Of a stretch of DNA of 64,000 bases, positions 44,751 to 54,094 are shown one piece after another. Location: NCBI GenBank assembly GCA_035411585.1, contig DAONTI010000007.1:66075-130074 (forward strand), in the 5' to 3' direction. The notes under the pieces were generated by a model. The model saw only the letters and a program-made list of their open reading frames with translations. It had not been told where the DNA came from and did not search any database. This DNA is from MWDV01 sp002070715 (lineage in GTDB: Bacteria > Verrucomicrobiota > Verrucomicrobiia > Limisphaerales > MWDV01). Made by a program: the position numbers and the translations under genes. The stretch's first letter is position 1; each line of letters starts with the position of its first letter.

Positions 44751-47700
44751 TCAAGCGGTCGCGGAGTTCCGGGGGGAACGGCAATAGGCCATGTAATAAA
44801 GCACCGGCACCGCCATGCGGCTGAGGAGCAGGGACGCGACTTCCCCGGCCATCAAGGAAATGGCCAGGCCTTGGAAAATTGGGTCCGCCAGAATCACCGC
44901 CGCACCGACCACAACGGCCATTGCCGTCAGCAGCATGGGCCGGAAACGCACCGCGCCGGCGTCCACCACCGCCTCGGCCAGCGGCATGCCTTCGGCCAGG
45001 CGCAGTTCGATGAAGTCCACCAGGATGATCGAATTACGCACCACAATGCCCGCGCCGGCCATGAAGCCGATCATCGAGGTCGCGGTGAAAAAGGCGCCCA
45101 ACGCCCCGTGCGCGGGCAGGATGCCCACCAGTGAAAAGGGAATCGCCATCATGACAATCATCGGGGTGAGAAAGGAGCGGAACCAGCCCACCATCAGCAC
45201 GTAGATGAGGACCAGACACGCGCCGAAGGCAAGGCCGAGATCGCGGAAGACCTCAATGGTGATGTGCCATTCACCATCCCATTTCATCGCCGGGCGTTGG
45301 CTGGTGAAAGGCAGGGTGGCGTTGTAAATCTTGAGGGGCGAACCGTCGCCGCCGAACGGCCGGGTGTCGAGCGCCCGCAACGCCTGGTTCATCCGGCGAA
45401 TCGCATAGACGGGACTTTCGATCACGCCCGCCACGTCGCCAATGACGTAGGTCACCGGCATGAGGTTTTTATGGTAAATGCTTTTGTCCGCCAGCGTGTG
45501 TTCGATGGTGACAAGTTCGCGCAGAGGAATGAGCGGCGGTGCGCCGGTGGCGGCCCCGGGTTCAGGCAGGGCGTTGGCGTCGCCGGAGCGGACGCGCAGG
45601 GCCAGTAATTCCTCGGGACTGGTGCGCGCGTAACGGGGGAGTTCCAGCACCAAATTCACATCCTCCTTCTCGCGCGGTTGATGCACCAGATCCACGGACA
45701 AACCGCCCACCGCAATCTGGAGCGTCTGCGAAATGGTTTCCGCGCTGACGCCGTGGAGCGCCGCCTTTTCCTTGTCAATGACGAACCGGGCCTTGGGTTG
45801 GTCGGCCTCAATGTAGGCGTCCACGTCCACCACGCCTTCCGTGTCTTTGAAAATGGCGCGCACCGCCTCGGCCAGGCGCAGGCGCGCGTCCTCGGTGGGC
45901 CCGTAAATTTCCGCGACGAGGGTTTGCAACACCGGCGGTCCCGGTGGCACTTCGGCCACGGCGACGCGGGCGTTGAATTTATCGGCCACGGCGGCCACCG
46001 CCGGCCGCACGCGCTTGGCGATGTCGTGGCTTTGCGCCCGGCGCTGGTCCTTGGGCACGAGATTTACTTGGATGTCGGCCACGTGCGCCCCGCGGCGCAT
46101 GAAGTAATTGCGCACGAGCCCGTTGAAATTGAACGGCGCGGCGGTGCCCACGTAAACCTGATAATCCGTGACCTCCGGCTCGGCGCGGAGGGTCGCGGCG
46201 ATTTCATGCGCCGCTTGGGCGGTGCGTTCCAGCGAACTGCCTTCGGGCATGTTCAGGATGATCTGAAACTCGCTCTTGTTGTCGAAGGGCAGCATCTTGA
46301 CCTTCACCCAGCCAACGCCCACCAGCGCCATCGCCGCCAGCAACAGGATGGTGATGCCCGCCAGAAAAACGTGCCGCCAGCGGGGATGATCAATCAACGG
46401 TCCCATCAGCCGCCGGTACAGCCGGGTGAACGCGTCCTCCTCATGCTCCGAAAGGCGGTGCGGTTTGGCGGGCGCGGCGTCTTCGGCCGGGTCGGTGGGT
46501 TGCCGTTTCGTCAGGGACGCGTATTTCGTTCCCCAACGCAGGATGCGGATGCTGGCCCAGGGGGTGACGATGAAGGCGATGAGCAGCGACCAAAACATGG
46601 CCGCACTCGCGCCGATGGGAATCGGCCGCATGTACGGGCCCATCAAGCCGCCCACGAACGCCATCGGCACCACCGCGGCGATGACGGCGAACGTGGCCAG
46701 AATGGTTGGGTTGCCGACTTCGCCCACCGCCGCCACGGCGATGTCCGCCCACGGCCGGCCTTTGCTGGCGGGCAGGTGGAAGTGGCGCACGATGTTTTCA
46801 ACCACCACAATGGCGTCGTCCACGAGAATGCCGATGCTGAAGATGAGCGCGAACAGTGTGATGCGGTTGAGGGTGAAGCCGAGCAGGTAAAACACCAGCA
46901 GGGTCAACGCCAGGGTCGAAGGAATGGCCACCCCCACGATGCCCGATTCGCGCCAGCCGAGCGTCAACCAGAGCAACAGGGTGACGCCCACGACGGCGAT
47001 GCCCATGTGCAGCAGGAGTTCGTTGGATTTTTCCGCCGCAGTTTCGCCGTAATGCCGGGTGATGCTGATGGCGACGTTCGCCGGGATGACCGTGCCCTGG
47101 AGCGTCTCCACTTTCCGCAGGACTTCGCGCGCCACGGCAATCGCGTTCGCGCCGGGGCGTTTGGCGATGGAAAGCGTGGCGGCGGGTTCTTCAATGAACC
47201 CGGCGGCGCCGGGGGGCGGCGCCTGCCGTTCGCTGACCCGCGCGCTGGCCGCCGCCGCGGCGCCGTAGCCAAAAAACACATACTGACTCGGTTCCTCCGC
47301 GCCGTCCCGCACCTCGGCCACTTCGCGCAGGTAAACCGGCTTGCCGCCGTACACGCCCACCACGACCTGCCCGACCTCCTCCGCTGTGCGCAGGAACGCG
47401 CCGGTTTCAATCAGCACCTCCCGGTTGTCGCTGGTCAGGCCGCCCGCGTGATATTGGCGGTTGGCTTGTTGCAGCATGGGAATCAGCCCCACCGGACTCA
47501 GGTTGCGCGACGCCAGTTTCACCGGATCCAAGAGCACGCGCACCTGCCGCCGCGCGCCGCCGATCACCATGGTTTCCGCCACGAGCGGCACCTGCTTGAC
47601 TGCGTCGTCCACCTGGGCCACCAGCCGGCGCAAGGTCAGATGATCATACTCCGGACTGTGAAACGTGAGCGCGAGGATCGGCACGTCATCAATGGACTTC

Positions 47701-48137
47701 GGTTTGATGAGCGGTTGGGTGACCCCGTGGGGAATGCGGTCGAAGTTGGAGCGCAGTTGCTCGGTCAGTTTGACGAGGCTGTCGTCCGGATCGCTGCCCA
47801 CCTCGTAACGCACGATGACCAGGCTTTGGCCCTCGCTGGAGGTCGAATAGACATATTCCACGCCGGGAATTTCCCAGAGCAGTTTCTCCATTGGCCGCGT
47901 GACGCGTTCTTCGATCTCTTTGGCGTTCGCGCCGGGCATGGCGACCATCACGTCAATCATCGGCACCTTGATCTGCGGCTCCTCCTCGCGCGGCAACCGG
48001 ATGACGCCAAACGCACCCAGCAGCACCGAGGTGATGATCAACAGCGGCGTCAGCTTCGAGTCAATGAACGCCCGGGCCATCCGCCCGGCCAGTCCGGGCC
48101 CGGTATGAGGGGTGGGGGAATGAGGCGCGGCGCTCAT
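44751..48137 (-). CDS. RND efflux pump, inner-membrane permease (HAE1-like)
   Basis: 1128 residues with two large periplasmic loops and twelve membrane segments. RMARAFIDSKLTPLLIITSV is TM1; the TM4 proton-relay region FSIGILVDDAIVVVENIVRH (near residue 435) has the DD of the hydrophobe/amphiphile class rather than the metal class. The second half repeats the layout (ATSMIGFMAGAGIVVRNSII, RFRPMLLTAMAVVVGAAVIL). It follows its adaptor by 37 bp. No outer-membrane TolC is in the window. The substrate could be a redox-cycling compound, given the thioredoxin and DUF6132 upstream. Confidence 0.93.
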   Translation of the reverse strand: MSAAPHSPTPHTGPGLAGRMARAFIDSKLTPLLIITSVLLGAFGVIRLPREEEPQIKVPMIDVMVAMPGANAKEIEERVTRPMEKLLWEIPGVEYVYSTSSEGQSLVIVRYEVGSDPDDSLVKLTEQLRSNFDRIPHGVTQPLIKPKSIDDVPILALTFHSPEYDHLTLRRLVAQVDDAVKQVPLVAETMVIGGARRQVRVLLDPVKLASRNLSPVGLIPMLQQANRQYHAGGLTSDNREVLIETGAFLRTAEEVGQVVVGVYGGKPVYLREVAEVRDGAEEPSQYVFFGYGAAAAASARVSERQAPPPGAAGFIEEPAATLSIAKRPGANAIAVAREVLRKVETLQGTVIPANVAISITRHYGETAAEKSNELLLHMGIAVVGVTLLLWLTLGWRESGIVGVAIPSTLALTLLVFYLLGFTLNRITLFALIFSIGILVDDAIVVVENIVRHFHLPASKGRPWADIAVAAVGEVGNPTILATFAVIAAVVPMAFVGGLMGPYMRPIPIGASAAMFWSLLIAFIVTPWASIRILRWGTKYASLTKRQPTDPAEDAAPAKPHRLSEHEEDAFTRLYRRLMGPLIDHPRWRHVFLAGITILLLAAMALVGVGWVKVKMLPFDNKSEFQIILNMPEGSSLERTAQAAHEIAATLRAEPEVTDYQVYVGTAAPFNFNGLVRNYFMRRGAHVADIQVNLVPKDQRRAQSHDIAKRVRPAVAAVADKFNARVAVAEVPPGPPVLQTLVAEIYGPTEDARLRLAEAVRAIFKDTEGVVDVDAYIEADQPKARFVIDKEKAALHGVSAETISQTLQIAVGGLSVDLVHQPREKEDVNLVLELPRYARTSPEELLALRVRSGDANALPEPGAATGAPPLIPLRELVTIEHTLADKSIYHKNLMPVTYVIGDVAGVIESPVYAIRRMNQALRALDTRPFGGDGSPLKIYNATLPFTSQRPAMKWDGEWHITIEVFRDLGLAFGACLVLIYVLMVGWFRSFLTPMIVMMAIPFSLVGILPAHGALGAFFTATSMIGFMAGAGIVVRNSIILVDFIELRLAEGMPLAEAVVDAGAVRFRPMLLTAMAVVVGAAVILADPIFQGLAISLMAGEVASLLLSRMAVPVLYYMAYCRSPRNSATA

Positions 48138-48174
48138 GGGGTCTTTGCGGGCTTCGATTTTCCGATGGTGGATT

Positions 48175-49206
48175 TCATTGCACTTGCACCGGCTGGCCGT
48201 CTGTCAATTGGTCTCCGGCCTCCACCACCAGGGTTTCGCCGGGATTCAGTCCGGAAACAATTTCCACCTCGGTTTTGAGTTGCTTGCCGGTTTTCACCAG
48301 CCGCAACTGCGCCTTGCCGTCCACCACCACAAACGCAATTTCCATCTGACCGCGCACAATCACGGCGCGGGTCGGCACGCGAATCGCCCGGACCTCGGCC
48401 ACCGGCACGGCCAGCCGGCCAAACTGTCCGCTGCGTAATCCCGCGTGCGGCGGGAGATCGAGAGTGACGGGAAACGTGCGGCTGTTGGGATCGGCGACCG
48501 GCGCAATTTCGCTGACCGTGCCTTCCAATTGGGCGTCAATCGCCGGCACGCGCACGGCCAGTTTGTCGCCCAAGGAAATCCGGTCCATCAACGCTTCCGG
48601 CACATCGGCCTCCAGCCGGAGGGTGCGCGGATCCTCCAATTCCACCAGCGGCCGGCCCGGCGCGGCCAGGTCGCCCACGTCCGCGCGTTTGCTGGTGATC
48701 ACACCGTCAAACGGCGCCGCCACGCGGATGTAGCCAAGCAAGGTTTCCGCCTCCTGAACCGCCGCTTCGGCCACGCGCAATTGCGCGTCCGCGGCGTCAA
48801 ACTCCGCTTGGGAAATTAATTTGTCTTTCAGCAGGATTTCCCGGCGTTTGAATTCGCGGCGCGCCTCTTCGCGCAACGCCTGAGCTTGATCATGGCGGGC
48901 CTGGATTTCGCGCGCGTCCAGTTGCACCAGCAACTCGCCGGCCTTCACCCGTTGGCCGGGCACCACCCGCATTTGTTCGATGCGCCCGCTGACCTTGGCT
49001 TCGATGACCGCCCGCAGCTTGGGACGGATGGTGCCCACCACGTCTTCGGTGGCGATACGGGGAAGGCTTTCCACCGGTTGCACGCGCACCGGGACGGCGG
49101 GCCCTTCGACCGCTTGGCCGCCGGGCGGTGGGTTGGGGCCGCAGCCGGCGAGTCCGGCGACCATCAACAACAACCCGCCACTGATCAACAAGTGTGTACT
49201 CCTCAT
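48175..49206 (-). CDS. RND periplasmic adaptor lipoprotein
   Basis: 343 residues. LLLMVAGLAGC is a lipobox, so anchored to the inner membrane. Lipoyl-like and hairpin regions: VIEAKVSGRIEQMRVVPGQR, VKAGELLVQLDAREIQARHD, then coiled coil KLISQAEFDAADAQLRVAEA, IRVAAPFDGVITSKRADVGD, and beta-barrel VPARVVQLEG-like strands (IDAQLEGTVSEIAPVADPNS). It links the pump to an outer-membrane channel. Start ATG at 49206. Confidence 0.93.
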   Translation of the reverse strand: MRSTHLLISGGLLLMVAGLAGCGPNPPPGGQAVEGPAVPVRVQPVESLPRIATEDVVGTIRPKLRAVIEAKVSGRIEQMRVVPGQRVKAGELLVQLDAREIQARHDQAQALREEARREFKRREILLKDKLISQAEFDAADAQLRVAEAAVQEAETLLGYIRVAAPFDGVITSKRADVGDLAAPGRPLVELEDPRTLRLEADVPEALMDRISLGDKLAVRVPAIDAQLEGTVSEIAPVADPNSRTFPVTLDLPPHAGLRSGQFGRLAVPVAEVRAIRVPTRAVIVRGQMEIAFVVVDGKAQLRLVKTGKQLKTEVEIVSGLNPGETLVVEAGDQLTDGQPVQVQ

Positions 49207-49265
49207 AACATGAACTCCGCGTCCGGGGGATCATGCCCGGGATCGCGCGGGTTGCCAAGCGCGGG

Positions 49266-49502
49266 CTAGTGGCCGCCGCCGGAGACCGCGCCGGATTTCG
49301 AAGCGGGCGCCGCGCAGCACGAACCGCCCACGCCCAGTTTGCGCAGGATCGTTTCCAAGGGACACCGACGCGTGAAGGACGACTGCAGCAGGTTGGCTCC
49401 GACAAACGCGGTGAACCACAACCAGTGCGGGCTGTGATAGTGCGCCAGCAACAGGCTGACGAGAATAAACGTGCCGGCAAAGCGGCGAATGATCATTTCC
49501 AT
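49266..49502 (-). CDS. DUF2892 (YgaP-type) small membrane protein
   Basis: 78 residues. Two short hydrophobic segments, IIRRFAGTFILVSLLLAHYH and WLWFTAFVGANLLQSSFTRR followed by CPLETILRKLG, match the DUF2892 domain (FxxGxNLLQSxFTxxCP). A CC pair (SCCAAPAS) lies near the C-terminus. In YgaP this membrane domain follows a rhodanese; here it is alone between a DUF6132 protein and the RND adaptor. Probably involved in thiol or persulfide chemistry at the membrane; inference. Confidence 0.88.
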   Translation of the reverse strand: MEMIIRRFAGTFILVSLLLAHYHSPHWLWFTAFVGANLLQSSFTRRCPLETILRKLGVGGSCCAAPASKSGAVSGGGH

Positions 49503-49611
49503 GAGTGTTGTTTCGTATGGATCGCGGCCGGCAGAAGGCCGCGGAGGTTTTGCGTGTTATGCAAGGCGGACGCCTTTGGCGACGCTCTGCCGCGCCGCCG
49601 CGCCGGACGGT

Positions 49612-49779
49612 TCAATGAAAACTGCTGGCCAGCAACGCGCCCATGACGGCGCCGTAAATGGAGCTGATGACCGGGTTGCTGGTCAGGGGACAGGTCCCCG
49701 TCGAGCAGCCCACGAACTTGTAGAATGCCAAGCCGAGGCCGCCGCCCAGTACCGCACCCAAAAGAAGTCGCAGGATCAT
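49612..49779 (-). CDS. DUF6132 small membrane protein
   Basis: 55 residues, encoded by an ORF too short for usual cut-offs: MILRLLLGAVLGGGLGLAFY, then KFVGCSTGTCPLTSNPVISS, then IYGAVMGALLASSFH. Two glycine-rich membrane segments flank GCSTGTCPLTSNP, the signature of DUF6132. Two Cys five apart (25 and 30) suggest a redox or metal role. It lies between thioredoxin and DUF2892 in the same operon, supporting it as a real gene. Confidence 0.85.
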   Translation of the reverse strand: MILRLLLGAVLGGGLGLAFYKFVGCSTGTCPLTSNPVISSIYGAVMGALLASSFH

Positions 49780-49794
49780 GGCGTGTGCTCCGGG

Positions 49795-50166
49795 TCAGGC
49801 GGCGACCGTGGTGATGAATTGCGGGGTGGCGGTCAGTGCGGTTGCCAGCCATTTCCGCAAGGTTTGGGGCGCGGCCAGGCCGACCATCTGATCCACCGGT
49901 TGGCCATTGCGGAACAGCAACAGCGCGGGCACTCCGGTGATTTGGTAATCCTCCGCGAGCGCGGGCGCGTGATCCACATTCACCTTGGCGAATTTTATCC
50001 GCCCGGCAAACTCCGCCGCCAGTTGATCCAGCAGGGGCGCGAGCATTCGACAGGGCCCACACCAGGGCGCGTAAAAATCCACAAGCACCAAGCCGGGCGC
50101 CTGCCGCACTTCGGTCTCAAATCCGGTTTCCGTCAGTTCAACCACGTTTTTCATGTTTTGACTCAT
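49795..50166 (-). CDS. Thioredoxin
   Basis: 123 residues. LVLVDFYAPWCGPCRMLAPL holds the WCGPC active site (Cys36, Cys39), and YQITGVPALLLFRNGQPVDQ has the cis-Pro. No signal peptide, so cytoplasmic. It is the first gene of a run thioredoxin, DUF6132, DUF2892, adaptor, RND pump, all on the minus strand with gaps of 15, 109, 59 and 37 bp. It is divergent from the uracil-DNA glycosylase gene. Confidence 0.95.
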   Translation of the reverse strand: MSQNMKNVVELTETGFETEVRQAPGLVLVDFYAPWCGPCRMLAPLLDQLAAEFAGRIKFAKVNVDHAPALAEDYQITGVPALLLFRNGQPVDQMVGLAAPQTLRKWLATALTATPQFITTVAA

Positions 50167-50353
50167 TCGTTACGGTGCTGTTTGAGCCGGCAAGCGCGGA
50201 AAGGTTACAGAAAATACGCACCGCCCAGGCGCGGACCGATTGCCGGCGAGACTTTCCCGGGAAAGCCGGTTCGTTCCGGACAACGGGCCGCCCAGCTTGA
50301 TCCCCGCCAATTTTTTCCGTGCAGTCCCGGCGTTCCCGGTTAGCATTTCGGGT

Positions 50354-51301
50354 ATGTCCGACGCTTACGCGCAACTGCTTGACGCCATCATCCGCCACTT
50401 GGAAACCCTCCAGGCGCGCGGCGTTCATTTTGCGCCGGTGACGCGCGAGGTGTTGACCGCGTTGAATCAGCCCCGTGAAGTCCGCGCTCCCCGTGCGCGC
50501 GCGACCCCATCGCTCACGTCGAAGCAGGGGAGCGGAATCGGACCCAGTGCCGGTGGCACCAGCGCGCGCTATGTTGCGAAAGCTGCTCCCGCCGCCGTCA
50601 CGGCGCCGGCCGTGGCGGTTCCGGCCGAATTACCGGATCAGGCATCTCCGTCTGTGGACGCGCCGGCATTGTCACCGGCGGCGCGGGCGGCGGCGTTTGA
50701 CGAATTACGGACGCGCGTGCTGGCGTGCGTCCGCTGTCCGCACCTGGTCGCCGCGCGTCAGACAGTGGTGTTCGGCACCGGAGCCCAGGATGCCGAATTA
50801 ATGTTTGTGGGCGAAGCCCCGGGCGCCGAGGAAGACGAACAAGGCGAACCGTTCGTTGGCCGGGCCGGGCAGTTGCTGACCCGGATGATTAAAGTCATGG
50901 GTTTCGAGCGCGACGAAGTGTACATCGCCAACATTCTCAAGTGCCGGCCCGACACGCCGGGCCAACGCACGGGCAACCGCAAACCCACTGCGGCGGAGAT
51001 GCAAACCTGTCTGCCCTACTTGCACGAGCAGCTTGATCTGATCCGGCCGCGTGTGGTGGTGGCCATGGGCGCCACCGCCGTGGAAGGGTTGCTCGGCAAG
51101 ACCCTGGGCATCACCAAACTGCGCGGTCACTGGCAGACCTGGCGGGGCATTCCCCTCATGCCCACCTATCATCCCGCGTATTTGTTGCGCAATCCGGCGT
51201 TGAGCGAAAAACGCAAGGTTTGGGAAGACATGCTGGCGGTGCTGGAGAAACTTGGCCGCCCGATCAGCGAACGCCAGCGGACCTATTTCCTGCAGCGTTG
51301 A
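50354..51301 (+). CDS. Family 4/5-type uracil-DNA glycosylase with iron-sulfur cluster
   Basis: 315 residues. Residues 1-125 are a poorly conserved, Ala/Pro-rich N-terminal arm. From about 130 the catalytic core follows: ACVRCPHLVAARQTVVFGTG, MFVGEAPGAEEDEQGEPFVG (GEAPG), RAGQLLTRMIKVMGFERDEV, YIANILKCRPDTPGQRTGNR, and the C-terminal YHPAYLLRN. Cys at ACVRC, KCRP and CLPY give the four ligands of the 4Fe-4S cluster. It removes uracil from DNA. Start ATG at 50354 with GGGT upstream (a weak signal). Confidence 0.92.
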   Translation: MSDAYAQLLDAIIRHLETLQARGVHFAPVTREVLTALNQPREVRAPRARATPSLTSKQGSGIGPSAGGTSARYVAKAAPAAVTAPAVAVPAELPDQASPSVDAPALSPAARAAAFDELRTRVLACVRCPHLVAARQTVVFGTGAQDAELMFVGEAPGAEEDEQGEPFVGRAGQLLTRMIKVMGFERDEVYIANILKCRPDTPGQRTGNRKPTAAEMQTCLPYLHEQLDLIRPRVVVAMGATAVEGLLGKTLGITKLRGHWQTWRGIPLMPTYHPAYLLRNPALSEKRKVWEDMLAVLEKLGRPISERQRTYFLQR

Positions 51302-51324
51302 CGGGAGACGCGATCTCCCGCCTC

Positions 51325-51358
51325 AAAGAAAACGGCGCCGGCTGATGACCGTCGCCGT
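51325..51358 (-). terminator. Terminator candidate for the jelly-roll protein gene
   Basis: On the minus strand acggcg, inner acgg/ccgg, cgccgt, then tttcttt. Ten-pair stem with one mismatch, 40 bases beyond the stop at 51399. Confidence 0.55.
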
Positions 51359-51398
51359 CTGAGTCGAATCGGACGCGGGTTGATTGCCGCGGATCCGT

Positions 51399-53975
51399 CT
51401 ATTGTTTTAACCGGAAGAATTGTTGCCCGGATTCCTGCGAGAGCAGCACCACCCACTCGCCGTTTTCGATGACGGGTTGCGCGGTGATGGCCTCCCAATT
51501 GCCGGGCAACGTGCCGGTGGTTTCCAGCGTGTAACCCGTATCGGCGGCGTCCCAGGAGAGGCGCACGATGTTCTCCGGCAACAACGCGATGCGCAACTGC
51601 GCCGGCGGACGGACTTCGCCGGCCACCAGGCGCACGTTATCGAGCAGCAACGTGGCGTCAGCCTCCGGATCACTGGCGTTCTCAAACCACAAATCGCCCT
51701 CGGTATTTCCGGCGGTGAAGACGAGGTGTTTTGTGTGGTAAGGATTCGATCCCTCTAAATCATCCACCGGCCGGACTTCTTCTTCGAGCAGGATTTCCCC
51801 GTCAAACGACACGCGGATGAGGGGAAAGTTGTCGCCGATTCGCCGCGCGTTCAACGCGAAGATCAGGGTGTATTTTTCCCCGATTACCAGATCGGACACG
51901 GTTTGGCTGACGTAACTGCCGCCGTTCTGGAGAAACAGCACCAGGTCCTGATCCGGCGCGGCGCCGTTGTTGGCAAACGGGCCTTCCCCATCAATGTTCA
52001 CGCCGTAGCCTCCGGCGCTGGTATGCCAACCGGCAACCAATTGCGGCGTAATGTAACCCACGCCGGCCGGCGTGCCGCTGGCTTCAAAACTGGGATTCTC
52101 CAGCACCACATCCGCGGCGCCGCGCGCCACAATGCTGACGGCGTCCAGCAACAAACTGACGTCGCCGGTCACCGGCACCGCCGAGAATTCGAGATTGCCG
52201 GAGGCGGCCGTCGGCGTGAAGACGAGGTTGGTGAAATAGTATCCCGTCAGGCCCGCCTCTTTGGCGGGTTGAATACCCGTTATGTTGGCCAGGGTTTCCC
52301 CGCCAAAACGCACGACCAGATCCAGGAGCGGGGGGCCGCTCTGGCCTTCCGGTACGTAGTCCCGGACGTTGTAGCGAAACTGCAGCCAGTAAGATTGTCC
52401 CGGCGTCAAACCGTAGATGGTTTGCGACATCGTCCCCTCGCGTTGAATGAAGGCCACCAGTTCACGATCGGGAATGGGCCCGTTGCTGCCGTCGCCGGCA
52501 AACGGCATCCCCAGGCTGTTGCGGCCGCCGTTGCCGGTTCGGTTCCACGCCAGAATCGAGCCATAGCCGACGCCCGTAACGGCGGGGCCGCTCTCGAAAC
52601 TCGGATTTCGCACGAACGATTCGGTCACAGCAATCCGGGTGACGTTGGCGACTTCGAGCTCGTCGCCATCCTTCACTTCCACCTGGGTGGTGCCGCGTTT
52701 TACGCCCGTGACCTCCACGGTTTGAACCACTGGCGCGGCTGGTCCGGGAGGCATTTGTTCAAAATACAAAGTGATTTCGCCGTCCTCATCGGCCCCGGTG
52801 ATGGCCGCCACTTCGGGGTCAGCGTGGAGCACCACCTCGCGCGCCCGGAGGACCAGCGCCTCGCTCGGGAGGCTGACTTCCACGTTGACGGTTTGTCCCG
52901 GCGCCAACAGCGCTTCGGTCGGCGACAGGGTTATGGGCGGGAAGGACACCGCCGCCTGACCGCGCACCCGGACATTATCCAGCAACACCGTGTCGGCGGT
53001 CGCTTTGGTCTGGGCGAAGGACAGAACCACCTGTTCCGCCGTGGCGGTAAATTGCGCGGTGGCGGTATGAAAGGCGGCACCATAGCCCACCGCCGTGACG
53101 TCCGTGTCCAACAGGACCGTTGCACCGGCTTGGACCCGCAGGTGCGGCGTTTCATTCAGCTTGGCGTTGTAGGCAAAAGAAACGGTGTAGGACTGCCCGA
53201 TGATCAACCCGGAAATGGTTTGTTCCAGTGAACCCTCGCCTTGAATGAAAGCCACCAAGGCCTGGTCGGGAATGTCCCCGTTATCGGCATAAAAGCCGAA
53301 GCCCATGTCCACGCCGAACTCCCCCGTGCCCGTCCAGCCGGCCAGCTTGGTGAGGACGCCGGTGTTCGGCTGATAACCGCTGGCCTCGAAACTCGGGTTG
53401 ATGACGACCAAATCATCCTCATCCCGGGCGACAATGGTGACCGCATCGAACAACGCACTTTGATCGCCGTACGGAACGATGCTGAAACTGAGCAGCCCGT
53501 AGTCGGATGCCGCCGTGAACGGGACGTTGCGGAAGTGAAAGGGTTTGGTCTCGCCCACCGGCTGTACGTTTCTGATCGTGTCCAGCAGCTCGCCACCAAA
53601 GGAAACTTTCAAATCCAGTGGCCCGGGCATCCGGCAGTTGTAGAAGAACTGAATCCAATACGTTTGCCCGGGCGTCAGGCCGAAAATGGTTTGCGACAGA
53701 CTTCCCACGTTCTGGATGAAAGCAACGCGGTCACGGTCGGGCGTCAATCCGTTGTCGTGAAAGGGCCCGCCGGAATCCAGGCTGCGGTCATTGATTCCGG
53801 AGCCTCCGCTCCACTCATCCACGCCGCTGTAGTGCGGCCAGGTCGGATTGAAGTTGCTCTCGAAGCTGGGATTTTGCACCAGCGGAGTTTGTGCGACCAG
53901 CGAGCTTCCGAGCAGCATGAGGGGCAGCGCCAGGATCGTCTGGCGGACCCGCGTGATTAAGGTGGGTTTCATCAT
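51399..53975 (-). CDS. Secreted protein of four jelly-roll (NPSFE) domains
   Basis: 858 residues. MMKPTLITRVRQTILALPLM with LLGSSLVAQ is a signal peptide. The opening VQNPSFESNFNPTWPHYSGV recurs three more times (VINPSFEASGYQPNTGVLTK; VRNPSFESGPAVTGVGYGSI; LENPSFEASGTPAGVGYITP), each followed by DQALVAFIQGEGSLEQTISG-type strands. These are CBM4/9-like or galactose-binding-like beta-sandwiches. The C-terminus LRIALLPENIVRLSWDAADT ... FFRLKQ is shared with two neighbours. Possibly a glycan-binding surface protein. Start ATG at 53975 or 53972; no clear Shine-Dalgarno. Confidence 0.8.
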   Translation of the reverse strand: MMKPTLITRVRQTILALPLMLLGSSLVAQTPLVQNPSFESNFNPTWPHYSGVDEWSGGSGINDRSLDSGGPFHDNGLTPDRDRVAFIQNVGSLSQTIFGLTPGQTYWIQFFYNCRMPGPLDLKVSFGGELLDTIRNVQPVGETKPFHFRNVPFTAASDYGLLSFSIVPYGDQSALFDAVTIVARDEDDLVVINPSFEASGYQPNTGVLTKLAGWTGTGEFGVDMGFGFYADNGDIPDQALVAFIQGEGSLEQTISGLIIGQSYTVSFAYNAKLNETPHLRVQAGATVLLDTDVTAVGYGAAFHTATAQFTATAEQVVLSFAQTKATADTVLLDNVRVRGQAAVSFPPITLSPTEALLAPGQTVNVEVSLPSEALVLRAREVVLHADPEVAAITGADEDGEITLYFEQMPPGPAAPVVQTVEVTGVKRGTTQVEVKDGDELEVANVTRIAVTESFVRNPSFESGPAVTGVGYGSILAWNRTGNGGRNSLGMPFAGDGSNGPIPDRELVAFIQREGTMSQTIYGLTPGQSYWLQFRYNVRDYVPEGQSGPPLLDLVVRFGGETLANITGIQPAKEAGLTGYYFTNLVFTPTAASGNLEFSAVPVTGDVSLLLDAVSIVARGAADVVLENPSFEASGTPAGVGYITPQLVAGWHTSAGGYGVNIDGEGPFANNGAAPDQDLVLFLQNGGSYVSQTVSDLVIGEKYTLIFALNARRIGDNFPLIRVSFDGEILLEEEVRPVDDLEGSNPYHTKHLVFTAGNTEGDLWFENASDPEADATLLLDNVRLVAGEVRPPAQLRIALLPENIVRLSWDAADTGYTLETTGTLPGNWEAITAQPVIENGEWVVLLSQESGQQFFRLKQ

Positions 53976-54094
53976 GGTTTGTTGGGGGTTGTATTTTGAT
54001 GGCAAACAATTCCGTCCGGCAACCTTGACTGCAACGCCAGGCCGGTTGCGCGCCCCGATTCCTGATCGAAGACGGGCGGACATACGTTGGAAGC

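Noticed and set aside
45678..48278. 866-codon plus-strand frame
   Set aside because: Antisense of the RND pump, His/Arg/Gln-rich with no recognisable domain.
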